From: Rhodospirillaceae bacterium
GTDB lineage: Bacteria; Pseudomonadota; Alphaproteobacteria; Rhodospirillales; UBA2165
DNA length: 46,894 nucleotides
Assembly (NCBI GenBank): GCA_002723345.1
Contig: PBNV01000051.1
Span: 1 to 46,894 of the forward strand
Reading direction: 5' to 3'
In this document: in pieces, positions 1 through 8,666 of the stretch
Layout of the letters: each line of letters begins with the position of its first letter
Position numbering within the stretch: the stretch's first letter is position 1
Notes under the pieces: generated by a model
Told to the model about the DNA's origin: nothing
Database searches by the model: none
What the model saw: only the letters and a program-made list of their open reading frames with translations
Made by a program: the position numbers and the translations under genes

Positions 1-2350
1 CGTCGGTTGTGATTTTTTTTGAAGCCAATAGTAATTCCGCACGATTTCTTATTGCTCTGACGACACTTGGTCTATACTCACCCTTGGCTGTCGCTTCCCA
101 TGCTTCGACAGCAGAGTCAAAATCTCCCACTAAATTTTGAAGTTTACCCTCAATGAAAGCAAGTTGGTCCACCTCCATTGGGGTAAGATCTTCCTCAGAG
201 ATAGCTTGAAGATAAATATTAGCAGTTTTTGCGTCACCATTAGATATCGCAGTATTCACAACAAGCACCCCGAGGTGTATCTTCAATTTTTTTGGGTAAG
301 ATCTGATAATTTGACCTTTTTCTTTCAGTGTTTTTGCAGCGCCTTTTAAATTACCTTGGGCTACCGAATTAGCAGCCCTCCAAAACAGTCCCTCATCAGT
401 ATCGTCTAGTTTAGTGTGCTTGAGGTCCTCAGCAGCTTCCTTGTGTCTACCAACGAAAAAATTAGAACCACCTCTCAAAATTAAAAATTGCGGATCATCA
501 CTCAATGCCGGATTATCCTCTATCATGAGTCGCAAGACCCCCAGTGCCTCATACCCAAATTTTTGGCCAAAATAGTATTCGGCCAATCGCTGTCTGGATT
601 GCTGCCTTTTGGAGCCCCTGGTCGTTGCGATTTTATCCATCAATTTCTCTCGATATTGGACAAAATTATTTGACCCATGACGTCGGGATATCCTCCATGC
701 ACTCGGCTTAAATACCCGAGTAATTGATCCTAAGGATGCTATCTGTGCACCCGCAGTAGCTTTCGCCGTTAAATTTGATAATACGAGATTACTCGCTGAG
801 GTAATTTCCACCCCTTTGCGTATCGACCTGACCCGAAGATCGTCTATCTTAGGCTCAATTACGATACCCTGCGCAGTTTGCGATAAGATAAGTTGAGGAA
901 ATGCCCGCCGATAGTTAATTCCGTGGGATAACGGAAGGACGGGTACTACTATTAAATTATTACCTACAGAGGCATTTTTGATGGCAATTGGTTGGCTAGC
1001 TTGATCAACCGGCAGAAAAAGGCGCGAGCCAGACGGTGTATCAAGTTCCGGCTTAACCGCGATAGCCGAGGTAGGCTTTAGCGGCTGTTTTTTAAAATCA
1101 AAGATCCACGCTAATCCGTCCCGCCTGACAGAGGGGTTGAAGCCGTTTGCTACATTTAACCGAATAAATGATCCGCGCGCAGAAGGAACTTTATCAGCCA
1201 CAACTATGATACCGTTTGATCTGTTCATCATACCACGGAGGTCAAATTCACTTTTTTTGTCAAATACTAACCATAATGCCCCGTTTCTTCGATAGACTGC
1301 TGAAGCAACAGGCTCTTTCCAATCGATCCTAATACTTGCCTCCGTATCGGGTGAGAGGTCAGGCATCAGTCTGGCTTTTTTTCTAATAGATCTTCTGGCA
1401 CCAGGAGACAGATCGACAGGTTTGCTGGAACCAATGATCGATTTTTTTGATGGCTCAGATTTTTTTCGCTTTGATCCTGCCTCCCGAGACTGAGATCGGT
1501 CGAGGGCCTGTTTTGGCTGCGGTAGTGCGCGTGTCTTTGGCGTTCCAACGGAATTTGACGTAGTTTTATCCGGGCCATTGGTAACTGAGGGATCATAAAT
1601 ATCCACTGCAACACGGTTTCCACTGAAAAAATGCCTTATTCGCGATGAGGCCGGGACCTCCAGGACCACAAGCGTTCTATTACCTTTCACAGAGGAACGG
1701 GCATCACCAACATTGAGATTCCTTTTATTACGAACTTTGGATAGATCGATGGAAACGGGGCGGTCAAAGTAAATGTTAGCCTGATTTGGCCCACGTTCGA
1801 CTTGATAAGACACCCTTTTGACCCAGTCAAAAACCACGCGCCCGTGCCCTCGATGGCGTCCTACGCGCACATTTAATTTTTCTCTAAATTGAGCATCTGT
1901 TTTAGTCGGTATCCGCCCATCAGTTTCAGTGTCGCGCTTTGCAAGCTGTTCCATTTTATTTTGGTTAGAACTCAATGGATCACGTCGATACAAATCGACC
2001 GTGACCAACCTTCCGCTGAGGTTATAATTCAAATCAAATTCATTTTTTAAAGGAAATATGACAATTCGGCCCCCTTGACGAAGCATTGGTTTACCAACAT
2101 ATCCGGAAAGCTGACCGGGTATACCAACGAAATTTGACTCAAGAGGGCGCCCGAACCTTATGACTAGCTGTCTCTCCAAAATACGCGCTACGAAGGGTAC
2201 AGGGGTTGGCCACAGAAACGACAATCGAGCGAAGTCAGCGCCTTGCGAACCTGTGACCTTAACCACATCCGCCATTGCGGGCAAAGCACTACAGCAAAAA
2301 ACCGAAAATCCGAAAGCGGAGACCAGGGGCTTTAATAAACGCCGAAACAT
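1..2350 (-). CDS. exported TPR protein of the stator operon (partial, 3' end off window)
   Basis: An open frame of 783 codons has no stop down to the left edge. The first residues form a signal peptide (hydrophobic stretch about 8-24, cleavage likely after Ala-Met-Ala at 27), so the protein is probably periplasmic. Residues about 39-76, 168-205 and 336-373 look like three diverged copies of a beta-rich unit (hydrophobic strand, Trp, Pro-Val turn, then a strand ending in Asp). A basic Ser/Lys-rich linker lies at about 260-330. From about residue 577 to the edge the sequence is helical and TPR-like. Its ATG shares one base with the stop of motB (TAATG), so the two are probably translationally coupled. 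I do not recognise a named family. A role in stator or motor assembly is inferred from position only. Confidence 0.8.
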   Translation of the reverse strand, partial: MFRRLLKPLVSAFGFSVFCCSALPAMADVVKVTGSQGADFARLSFLWPTPVPFVARILERQLVIRFGRPLESNFVGIPGQLSGYVGKPMLRQGGRIVIFPLKNEFDLNYNLSGRLVTVDLYRRDPLSSNQNKMEQLAKRDTETDGRIPTKTDAQFREKLNVRVGRHRGHGRVVFDWVKRVSYQVERGPNQANIYFDRPVSIDLSKVRNKRNLNVGDARSSVKGNRTLVVLEVPASSRIRHFFSGNRVAVDIYDPSVTNGPDKTTSNSVGTPKTRALPQPKQALDRSQSREAGSKRKKSEPSKKSIIGSSKPVDLSPGARRSIRKKARLMPDLSPDTEASIRIDWKEPVASAVYRRNGALWLVFDKKSEFDLRGMMNRSNGIIVVADKVPSARGSFIRLNVANGFNPSVRRDGLAWIFDFKKQPLKPTSAIAVKPELDTPSGSRLFLPVDQASQPIAIKNASVGNNLIVVPVLPLSHGINYRRAFPQLILSQTAQGIVIEPKIDDLRVRSIRKGVEITSASNLVLSNLTAKATAGAQIASLGSITRVFKPSAWRISRRHGSNNFVQYREKLMDKIATTRGSKRQQSRQRLAEYYFGQKFGYEALGVLRLMIEDNPALSDDPQFLILRGGSNFFVGRHKEAAEDLKHTKLDDTDEGLFWRAANSVAQGNLKGAAKTLKEKGQIIRSYPKKLKIHLGVLVVNTAISNGDAKTANIYLQAISEEDLTPMEVDQLAFIEGKLQNLVGDFDSAVEAWEATAKGEYRPSVVRAIRNRAELLLASKKITTD

Positions 2351-3051
2351 TAGAGTTTACCGCTCGTTGAGAGAATCATTACGTCCACACGTCGCGACAT
2401 TGTCTTTTTTTTACTTTCTGGCAAACCTTTGAGAGCGGATGACCGAGATTTACCGAACCCTACACTCAAAATTTTTTCCGTGTATCCGGCTCTTTTTAAT
2501 TCGTTAGCAACTGCGATTGCCCGGGCTAAAGAGAGCTCCCAATCCGAGGTAAAAGTACCATTCTCGAATTGTGTTTCGTCAGAATACCCCGATACTGAGA
2601 CCGTATTTTTTATATTTTGAAGAACACCACCGAGAAGAAATAGTGCCTGGCGGGCTTTGTCATTCAACTGGGCACTTCCCTCGGCAAAGAGCAAATCCCC
2701 CAAAAGGGATATTACAAGCTTATCGTCCATATAAATAATCGGACTATTTTTGATAAGCTCGTCTTTTTTTATTTTTTGCTCAATCACCGCGGCCAAATAG
2801 TCCAAATCGATCGCAGGTTTTCTGATAATAGAGTCGATGTTGAATTGTGCTACCGGCTTTTCAGCTGGTCTGATTTTTGCGACATCAAAAGTGTTTGTTA
2901 GAGCGTTTACAGCTTTTTTGTAGGTATCTACCCTCAAGACAGACATAGAAAATAACATAACAAAAAAAGTTAGTAACAGGGCGACCAGATCCGTAAAGAT
3001 CATCATCCAGGCTAGAGAAATACCCTGATTCTTCTTTCGTTTGACGGCCAT
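2350..3051 (-). CDS. motB: MotB stator protein (OmpA-type peptidoglycan-binding domain)
   Basis: This 233-residue stator subunit anchors the ion channel to peptidoglycan. A single transmembrane helix (about 16-37) carries Asp21 in FTDLVALLLTFF, the position of the proton-accepting Asp of MotB. The OmpA/MotB domain spans about 115-226, with LFAEGSAQL at 121-129, SGYSDE at 154-159, DWELSLARA at 170-178 and SRRVDV at 219-224. These match the MotB ligand-binding pattern. It lies 13 nt downstream of a second MotB-like gene and overlaps the next gene by one base. The matching motA is about 30 kb away at 33819. Confidence 0.92.
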   Translation of the reverse strand: MAVKRKKNQGISLAWMMIFTDLVALLLTFFVMLFSMSVLRVDTYKKAVNALTNTFDVAKIRPAEKPVAQFNIDSIIRKPAIDLDYLAAVIEQKIKKDELIKNSPIIYMDDKLVISLLGDLLFAEGSAQLNDKARQALFLLGGVLQNIKNTVSVSGYSDETQFENGTFTSDWELSLARAIAVANELKRAGYTEKILSVGFGKSRSSALKGLPESKKKTMSRRVDVMILSTSGKL

Positions 3052-3064
3052 CTCCGCTTATACC

Positions 3065-3769
3065 TTATTTTTGATCGTTCTGACGCGGCCCGGCAAGGCT
3101 AATAAGTTGCTTGTAATATTCGCCTATCTCATCCGAAGAGCGAGTGTAAAACCACATCGTTACAGATTGCGGATCCCCGTCCCGCATACCAATGGAAATT
3201 GAGTCTCCAGGGATACCTCTAGAGAGCATGCTGCGAGCGAACGCCCCGGCTCTGGCCATTTGAAGCGTTTGTTCAATAGATGACATCCCCAAAGCATCTG
3301 GCTCTCCACCGATGACAAACTCCATATCAAAACGATATCCCGGCGGGCGAGCACTTATGGACGATATTATACGATCTACAAGAGGCAGGTTTTCCTCCCT
3401 TATCGTGGCCGAGTTTGTCTCAAAAAAACGGGCCGTCGGCATCACAACTCTCATAACCTTGCCCGGGTCCACGATTTTTGTTTTTACCGCACCAATGGCG
3501 GTAGAGAACACTCCCTCAACATGATCTTGAAACTCCTCTGCTGAGATAATGTTACCAGATTTTGACGAAAAAACGGTCTCTATTTTGACTTTGGCCATCG
3601 GGTTAAAAACTGAATTCATGCTATCGACGACAGCCTTAGTTTTATTTGCCTCAAAACTAGACATTGAAACCAATAAAATAAAAAACGCCAAAATGAGAAG
3701 GTTAAGCGCTAAAAATTGTACAATAAACGCTGGATTGTCCGAACTTTGATTTTTATTTTTATCCTTCAT
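3065..3769 (-). CDS. MotB-like protein lacking the channel Asp and peptidoglycan-binding signature
   Basis: This 234-residue protein has the same build as its neighbour MotB: one N-terminal transmembrane helix (about 14-37) ending in the same SMS triplet, then a domain with FFETNSATI at 115-123 that aligns with LFAEGSAQL of MotB. When the helices are aligned from the shared FF and SMS, the MotB Asp21 position falls on Ala. The OmpA ligand region is also degenerate: GGEPD replaces GYSDE, IEQTLQMARA replaces DWELSLARA, and QSVTMW replaces SRRVDV. It is therefore a MotB/OmpA relative that probably neither carries protons nor binds peptidoglycan. Its placement between motE and motB suggests a partner or regulator of the stator, which is inference. 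Confidence 0.85.
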   Translation of the reverse strand: MKDKNKNQSSDNPAFIVQFLALNLLILAFFILLVSMSSFEANKTKAVVDSMNSVFNPMAKVKIETVFSSKSGNIISAEEFQDHVEGVFSTAIGAVKTKIVDPGKVMRVVMPTARFFETNSATIREENLPLVDRIISSISARPPGYRFDMEFVIGGEPDALGMSSIEQTLQMARAGAFARSMLSRGIPGDSISIGMRDGDPQSVTMWFYTRSSDEIGEYYKQLISLAGPRQNDQK

Positions 3770-3842
3770 TTACTCTACGCTGTTATTTACACATTTAACC
3801 GATCATAGTTTTTCTCTAAATATTACATTGCCAAATTTGAGG

Positions 3843-4619
3843 CTAACGCACCTCGACAGCGCTACCAACGGGCGGTAAATCTCGAAGTTTAGACAGCTGA
3901 ACAGTTATTTCTTGGGCTTTATTTGCATTCATTTTAGCTAGCACAGGAGCCAGCTTGCGCTCTTTCATCCTCTCTGCCACCAACAAGATCGTATCAAATT
4001 GAAGTTGTTCAAAGATGCGGGCAGCATCTTTGGGCTTCATCGCCTCGTAAATTTTTACCAGACTGCCAATCTTCGCTTCTTGTTGCTCATCGTGAGTTTT
4101 AATGAGCCCTTTTATTGTTTTCTCAAGCTGCCGCAAATCTGCTATTTTCCTATCAATTCTTTTCTCAGCTGCAGACATTAAGCCTTCACGAGTGTCAATT
4201 TCTTCCTGCAGTTGTTCGAGTTTTTCACGCCTCTTCGACAATTGCTGTAAGACCTCGATCTCCGATTGAGAGAAGAAAGTCGGATCAGCGCTCTGTTCAT
4301 TTTGTTCCTCATCTGAGGCCACAAACCCGTCATCCACCTCCTCACCAACTTTGTCGGCGCCACCTTCGCCGGTATTATCGACCTCTTTACCTTCGCCTTT
4401 TTTTTCGCCGGCAAGATCCGACTTAGATGACCCGGCATCTTCTTTTTTCCCGTCTGACGCAGTTTCCTTTTCTGCTTCTTGAGCATCAGCACTGGATAAC
4501 TGCAGAGGGCCGTGGTCTATTACATTGCCATTAAATAAGACGCTTATTTTCACAGTGACCAACAATGCAGCGGCAAAAATGGTTACTGGTACGATTCGAA
4601 AACTATTGATAAATAACAT
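3843..4619 (-). CDS. motE: MotE-like stator chaperone (MgtE N-domain type)
   Basis: In order it has a transmembrane segment (about 8-30), a very acidic Glu/Asp/Lys/Gly linker (about 45-110), a coiled coil (about 115-185) and a C-terminal helical domain of the MgtE-N/MotE type (about 188-245, containing YEAMKPKDAARIFEQL). MotE proteins are known as periplasmic chaperones for MotC/MotB in rhizobia. I start at the ATG at 4619 (258 aa). The in-frame start at 4724 would overlap the upstream gene by 80 nt and put a polar stretch before the membrane helix. It lies 25 nt after the DUF6468 gene and before the MotB pair, which fits a stator-assembly role. Confidence 0.82.
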   Translation of the reverse strand: MLFINSFRIVPVTIFAAALLVTVKISVLFNGNVIDHGPLQLSSADAQEAEKETASDGKKEDAGSSKSDLAGEKKGEGKEVDNTGEGGADKVGEEVDDGFVASDEEQNEQSADPTFFSQSEIEVLQQLSKRREKLEQLQEEIDTREGLMSAAEKRIDRKIADLRQLEKTIKGLIKTHDEQQEAKIGSLVKIYEAMKPKDAARIFEQLQFDTILLVAERMKERKLAPVLAKMNANKAQEITVQLSKLRDLPPVGSAVEVR

Positions 4620-4644
4620 GCATATACTCGCCACTAATTGAGAA

Positions 4645-5088
4645 TTACCGTACTGCCTGTAAAGCTCTAAGTAGTTCTCTCTCTGCTTGAGTTTCGTGTT
4701 CATTACGCAAGGATGAACCAGCACCCACGTTAGGTTTACTCTCTGACGAAACGCCCGGAGAAATTTGTTGTCTTTCAGTCTGGCGGATATCTAACTCAAG
4801 CACGTCCGCAAGTTTACTACCGCGATCAATAAGAAATTTGAGATCATCACGGACCAAACCAGCGCTATCAACTGCTTTATCCAACGATTGAGATGCTCCG
4901 TCTGTCGTGGATTTCAGTTTTGTAATGCCTTGCTCGGCTCGAATGGTTGCCTCAGCAAATTTCGTCGCCAGCTTATCCAGGCTTTTCTGGTCTCGTCGAA
5001 GTGCAACGATACTGCGATTTAAAATAAACCCATATCCGATTGCCAAACTAAGTAAGACCACTAAAAATACATCAAGTAAAATACTCAT
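4645..5088 (-). CDS. DUF6468-type flagellar-cluster membrane protein
   Basis: A 147-residue protein with an N-terminal transmembrane helix (about 4-24), then a helical heptad-like segment (about 30-105) and a polar tail. From memory it matches the DUF6468 group found after fliM in alphaproteobacterial flagellar operons. Caulobacter has PflI, a bitopic flagellar-positioning protein, in the same kind of neighbourhood, but I cannot show orthology here. Its start overlaps the end of fliM by 4 nt, so the two are translationally coupled. Confidence 0.75.
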   Translation of the reverse strand: MSILLDVFLVVLLSLAIGYGFILNRSIVALRRDQKSLDKLATKFAEATIRAEQGITKLKSTTDGASQSLDKAVDSAGLVRDDLKFLIDRGSKLADVLELDIRQTERQQISPGVSSESKPNVGAGSSLRNEHETQAERELLRALQAVR

Positions 5089-6224
5089 ACCCTACTTTTC
5101 CTATCATTGCTTATTCTCTCGTTGATCCTGACCGCAATCACATCGCCCTTCCTACCCATTTTCCCGTTAAACATGGGGATGTCTCCGCAACGCACTTCAA
5201 TAATGGAGTCCTGCGTCGCGCTCAGAGGAAGCTGTGACCCAACTTTTAAGTCGAAGACGTCCCCCAAAGACATAATTTGACGATCAAGAACCGCCGTAAG
5301 ATCTATATCCGTTTTCCAAAGTTCTTCGGCCAAATGGCTTTCCCAAATCGAGTCCCTGCCAAACTTTTCGCCCATGAACTGCTGCAACAATAGCTCTCGG
5401 ATGGGCTCCAGTGTAGCGTAAGGTATAAGTAGCTCCAGGCGCCCACCCCGATCTTCCATATCTATCCTAAGCTTAGCGACGATTGCGGCATTCGACGGCC
5501 TGGAGATCGTTGCAAAACGTGGGTTTGTCTCAAGACGTTCAAACCTAAATGTGACCGGGCTCAGAGGATCAAATGCAGCACTTAAATCTGCTAAAACTAC
5601 CTGCACCATTCGCTCGACCAAACTGCGCTCAATTGTCGTATAGGGGCGGCCTTCAATCCGCATCGCCGCCGTGCCACGGCGCCCTCCCAGCAGGACATCA
5701 ACGATTGAATATATCAGAGAGCTGTCAACTGTGAGCAAACCAAAGTTATCCCATTCCTCTGCCTTAAAAACACCAAGCATAGCGGGGAGTGGAACAGAGT
5801 TCAGATAGTCACTAAACCTAAGGGTGGCGATACTATCGAGTGAAACCTCAACATTATCTGACGTAAAATTGCGCAGAGACGTCGATAGCATGCGGACCAA
5901 ACTATCAAAAACCACCTCCAACATGGGCAACCGTTCATAGGAAACTAGCCCACTGTTCAATACTGTATGGATACCGCCCTTTTTGCTGACTTCTGCTCCC
6001 TCTTCATCTCCCCCAAGAAGGCTGTCAATTTCATCTTGATTGAGAACTCGAGTTGTCTCCTGGCTCGCGCCCGCTGTAATGTCAGGGGAGCCATCATCAT
6101 CGGTTCCGACCATTGATTCCCATTCAGCGGCAAGATCATCTTGCTCGTCGGCACTAACCTCTTCCCCCCCTTCGGCCACATTGGTGACCTGCTCAGCATC
6201 TTCGTCGCCAGGTGGCGCCATCAT
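5085..6224 (-). CDS. fliM: flagellar motor switch protein FliM
   Basis: FliM forms the middle of the C ring and binds CheY-P. The CheY-binding motif LNQDEIDSLLG is at 61-71, preceded by about 60 acidic residues; in most FliM proteins this motif sits at the extreme N-terminus. The CheC-like middle domain (about 90-280) includes PLPAMLGVF and GRPYTTIERSLV. The C-terminal SpoA domain (about 300-375) includes LKVGSQLPL. The tandem ATG at 6224 is preceded by AGAGGTGG at suitable distance. The gene follows fliL by 31 nt. Confidence 0.96.
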   Translation of the reverse strand: MMAPPGDEDAEQVTNVAEGGEEVSADEQDDLAAEWESMVGTDDDGSPDITAGASQETTRVLNQDEIDSLLGGDEEGAEVSKKGGIHTVLNSGLVSYERLPMLEVVFDSLVRMLSTSLRNFTSDNVEVSLDSIATLRFSDYLNSVPLPAMLGVFKAEEWDNFGLLTVDSSLIYSIVDVLLGGRRGTAAMRIEGRPYTTIERSLVERMVQVVLADLSAAFDPLSPVTFRFERLETNPRFATISRPSNAAIVAKLRIDMEDRGGRLELLIPYATLEPIRELLLQQFMGEKFGRDSIWESHLAEELWKTDIDLTAVLDRQIMSLGDVFDLKVGSQLPLSATQDSIIEVRCGDIPMFNGKMGRKGDVIAVRINERISNDRKSRV

Positions 6225-6255
6225 TTCCAGCCACCTCTAATTGCAAGATAGGTTA

Positions 6256-6804
6256 TCATTGGATCAACATCTCCTTGAATAGGATTGCGTTCACTTTCGC
6301 CGGCTGCACGGCGACATTAACCCGCGTTAGCAGCTCCTCCCGCAACCGGTAAAGGCCGGCAGATCCATTAAGATCATCAACCCGCAACTCTCTTAGATAA
6401 GTCTGAAAATTATCAATGACCCTGGGAACAACAGCCTGAACTTTCATAAGATCAGCCTGACTAGCCAATTCCAGAGCGACTTTTATTTTTAATACACTTT
6501 GGCGTCGGCCTGAGGTGTTCAGGTTTACGACCATCTCATCGAGATCAAAAAATAAAGCCTCTCCATCAGCAGCGGGCTCGCTCCCGCTCACTGTTTTTTC
6601 CGGGTCACCCAACAACGGATCCAAAAGTCCTGTAAAATACGCCGCTGCTCCACCACCAATCAGGAGGAGAAGCACAGCACCAACAATGATCAGAAGCTTC
6701 TTTTTGCCGCCCGGGGACGAACCACCGCTTTCGCCCTCTTCGTCATCCAGATCATCGTCTTCAACATCTTCTTCAAGGTCGTCTTCAAGGTCGTCTTCGG
6801 CCAT
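6256..6804 (-). CDS. fliL: flagellar basal-body protein FliL
   Basis: This inner-membrane protein surrounds the stator and supports torque. The 182-residue product has a strikingly acidic N-terminus (residues 2-25 nearly all Asp/Glu), a transmembrane helix at about 37-58 and a periplasmic FliL domain (about 80-182, with the FFDLDEMVVNL strand). In-frame TTG and GTG codons lie just upstream; I use the ATG at 6804. It is the first gene of the minus-strand motor operon, and its promoter must lie in the shared intergenic region 6805-7095. Confidence 0.93.
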   Translation of the reverse strand: MAEDDLEDDLEEDVEDDDLDDEEGESGGSSPGGKKKLLIIVGAVLLLLIGGGAAAYFTGLLDPLLGDPEKTVSGSEPAADGEALFFDLDEMVVNLNTSGRRQSVLKIKVALELASQADLMKVQAVVPRVIDNFQTYLRELRVDDLNGSAGLYRLREELLTRVNVAVQPAKVNAILFKEMLIQ

Positions 6805-6896
6805 CACCAACCAGTCAAATTATTACGACTATTTTTATTTAGTCCCGAGCGTTTTTGATCGGGCCATATTACCTTCAGTAACATAAGTTTTGATAG

Positions 6897-6911
6897 TTAA
6901 TAAGTGGTTGA
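6897..6911. promoter_or_regulatory. candidate CtrA box (one mismatch)
   Basis: TTAA-N7-TTGA sits in the divergent fliL/flgF intergenic region, one base off the known CtrA consensus TTAA-N7-TTAA. It lies 93 nt upstream of the fliL start. CtrA control of a fliL-fliM operon would fit alphaproteobacterial practice, but a 7/8 match in AT-rich DNA can occur by chance. Confidence 0.3.
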
Positions 6912-7034
6912 AGTTCTCGCTTCTGAGCAACAAAGCAGAATTTTCCTACCAAGCCTTTTGAACATGGATATTTTTAACCGGGTATCAGCCCGAAAAAATG
7001 ACACATCTTATTGTTTTTAAAGATAAATATATTT

Positions 7035-7050
7035 TGGCACGGTAAGTGCA
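7035..7050 (+). promoter_or_regulatory. sigma-54 promoter of the flgF-flgG-flgA-flgH operon
   Basis: TGGCACG followed by GTGCA gives the invariant GG (7036-7037) and GC (7048-7049) with exactly ten bases between. The -24 half is a perfect consensus TTGGCACG. Transcription is expected to start near 7061, 35 nt upstream of the flgF ATG. The activator is probably FlbD (34656). Confidence 0.88.
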
Positions 7051-7095
7051 TCCTCCCTAGCAACTACAAAACGTAAACGTAAGGAACGGGAAAAA

Positions 7096-7830
7096 ATGGA
7101 AACTTCAGCGTATATCGCGCTGTCTCGTCAGACTGCGCTCCGTCGTCAAATGGCTGTTGTCGCGAACAACCTCGCCAACATGAACACCCCGGCGTTCAAA
7201 GGCCAAAACATGATGTTCGTGGAACATGTTGTAAAATCTCAGGGGAGTGAGAGCTTCATGCCCACGAAACTCTCCTATACGCGAGACGTCTCTCAATATA
7301 CGAATTTGTCCGAGGGACCAGCACTCCCTACGGGTAACAAATTAGATGTTGCCATCAAGGGTGACGGTTATTTCGTTTTCGAATCTCCAGATCAGGAACT
7401 TTACTCACGTAACGGACGCTTCCAACTGGATAACGGCGGGCAATTAGTCAACCAGCAGGGCTTTCCCGTTCTATCCGATGCGGGAGCGCCACTTATTTTT
7501 GGACCAACAGATACCGAAATTACCATCTATCGGGATGGAACAGTCTCGACGAACAATGGCGACCTGGGCCGGATCCGCATTGTAACGTTTGAGGATGAGC
7601 AACGCCTAAAAAGAGAGGCTGGCGGCTTATTCACCTCGGAACAGGAACCAGAAGATGAAGAAGCTCCGACCCTTGTTCAGGGCGCCTTGGAAGGGTCGAA
7701 CGTCGAACCCATCCTTGAGTTGACCAAGATGATTGAGACACACCGCGCATTTGAAAGTACCCGGAAGTTAATTGATCGGGAAGACAGCCGCCAGAAACAG
7801 ATGATCCAAAAATTAGGACCACGCGGATAA
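7096..7830 (+). CDS. flgF: flagellar rod protein FlgF
   Basis: This 244-residue proximal-rod protein is exported by the flagellar type III system and has no signal peptide. The N-terminal rod motif (residues 1-40, with VVANNLANMNTPAFKG) and C-terminal helix (ELTKMIETHRAFESTRKLI) are typical of the FlgE/F/G family. The middle carries the GYFVFESPDQELYSRNGRF core. It is directly followed by flgG, the usual FlgF-FlgG pairing, which separates it from the hook proteins elsewhere in the window. An AAGGAA ribosome site precedes the ATG. Confidence 0.95.
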   Translation: METSAYIALSRQTALRRQMAVVANNLANMNTPAFKGQNMMFVEHVVKSQGSESFMPTKLSYTRDVSQYTNLSEGPALPTGNKLDVAIKGDGYFVFESPDQELYSRNGRFQLDNGGQLVNQQGFPVLSDAGAPLIFGPTDTEITIYRDGTVSTNNGDLGRIRIVTFEDEQRLKREAGGLFTSEQEPEDEEAPTLVQGALEGSNVEPILELTKMIETHRAFESTRKLIDREDSRQKQMIQKLGPRG

Positions 7831-7867
7831 GCCTAGCCATACAGGAAATTCAAGAAAGGACGGGAAA

Positions 7868-8653
7868 ATGAAGTCTTTAAGTATAGCAGCGACCGGTATG
7901 CTCGCGCAGCAGCAGAATGTGGAGGTCATTTCCAACAATATCGCAAATATGAATACGACGGGCTTTATGCGGCGACGAACGGAATTTCAGGACCTAATTT
8001 ACCAGAACCTCAGGCGCGTGGGCTCAACTTCGTCTGACTCAGGTACAATAATACCGTCTGGAGTTCAGCTAGGCTTGGGTGTAAAGCTAGCTGCCGTTTA
8101 CCGAATTCACGAGCAAGGTAATCTAACCGCAACAGATAACACATTTGATCTCGCCATCCAAGGTAAGGGCTTTTTCCAGATTACTCTGCCAGATGGAACA
8201 ACGGGCTACTCGCGAGATGGGTCATTTCAGCTGAGTCCTACCGGTCAAATTGTGACCCACGATGGCAACGCGCTAGTACCGAATATTACTGTGGACCCGG
8301 CTGCGGTCGACGTGACGATTAACGCTACCGGCCAGGTGTTGGTGAAATTGCAAGGCACAGTTGCGCCGACCAACGCGGGCCAAATTCAATTGGTATCTTT
8401 TCCAAATGATGCGGGACTGGAAGCTATCGGCGATAACTTATATCTGGAGACACCTGCATCCGGTGCGGCGACGGCTGGCACTCCTGGCGCCGCGGGATAT
8501 GGAACGCTGCTCCAGGGTTTTTTGGAGACATCGAACGTAAATGCCGTGTCCGAGGTTTCCGAATTGATTTCCGCTCAAAGGGCCTACGAAATGAATTCCA
8601 AGGTCATCCAAACGTCTGATGAGATGATGGGCACGCTCAACCAACTTCGGTAG
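7868..8653 (+). CDS. flgG: flagellar distal rod protein FlgG
   Basis: At 261 residues this has the standard FlgG length. The N-terminal motif VISNNIANMNTTGFMRRR includes the FlgG-specific stretch that follows (residues about 40-62, EFQDLIYQNLRRVGS). The core GKGFFQITLPDGTTGYSRDGSF and the C-terminal AQRAYEMNSKVIQTSDEMM are classic. It is an axial protein exported without a signal peptide. It lies 37 nt after flgF with GAAAGGACGGG as ribosome site. Confidence 0.97.
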   Translation: MKSLSIAATGMLAQQQNVEVISNNIANMNTTGFMRRRTEFQDLIYQNLRRVGSTSSDSGTIIPSGVQLGLGVKLAAVYRIHEQGNLTATDNTFDLAIQGKGFFQITLPDGTTGYSRDGSFQLSPTGQIVTHDGNALVPNITVDPAAVDVTINATGQVLVKLQGTVAPTNAGQIQLVSFPNDAGLEAIGDNLYLETPASGAATAGTPGAAGYGTLLQGFLETSNVNAVSEVSELISAQRAYEMNSKVIQTSDEMMGTLNQLR

Positions 8654-8666
8654 GGACAGAACCATA

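Noticed and set aside
1366..1623. Short minus-strand frame in a different frame from the TPR protein
   Set aside because: The whole stretch 1-2350 is open in another minus frame with a signal peptide and TPR-like sequence; this one is a shadow.
4620..4724. 35-residue N-terminal extension of the MotE-like protein
   Set aside because: It overlaps the upstream gene by 80 nt and would put a long polar stretch before the membrane helix.
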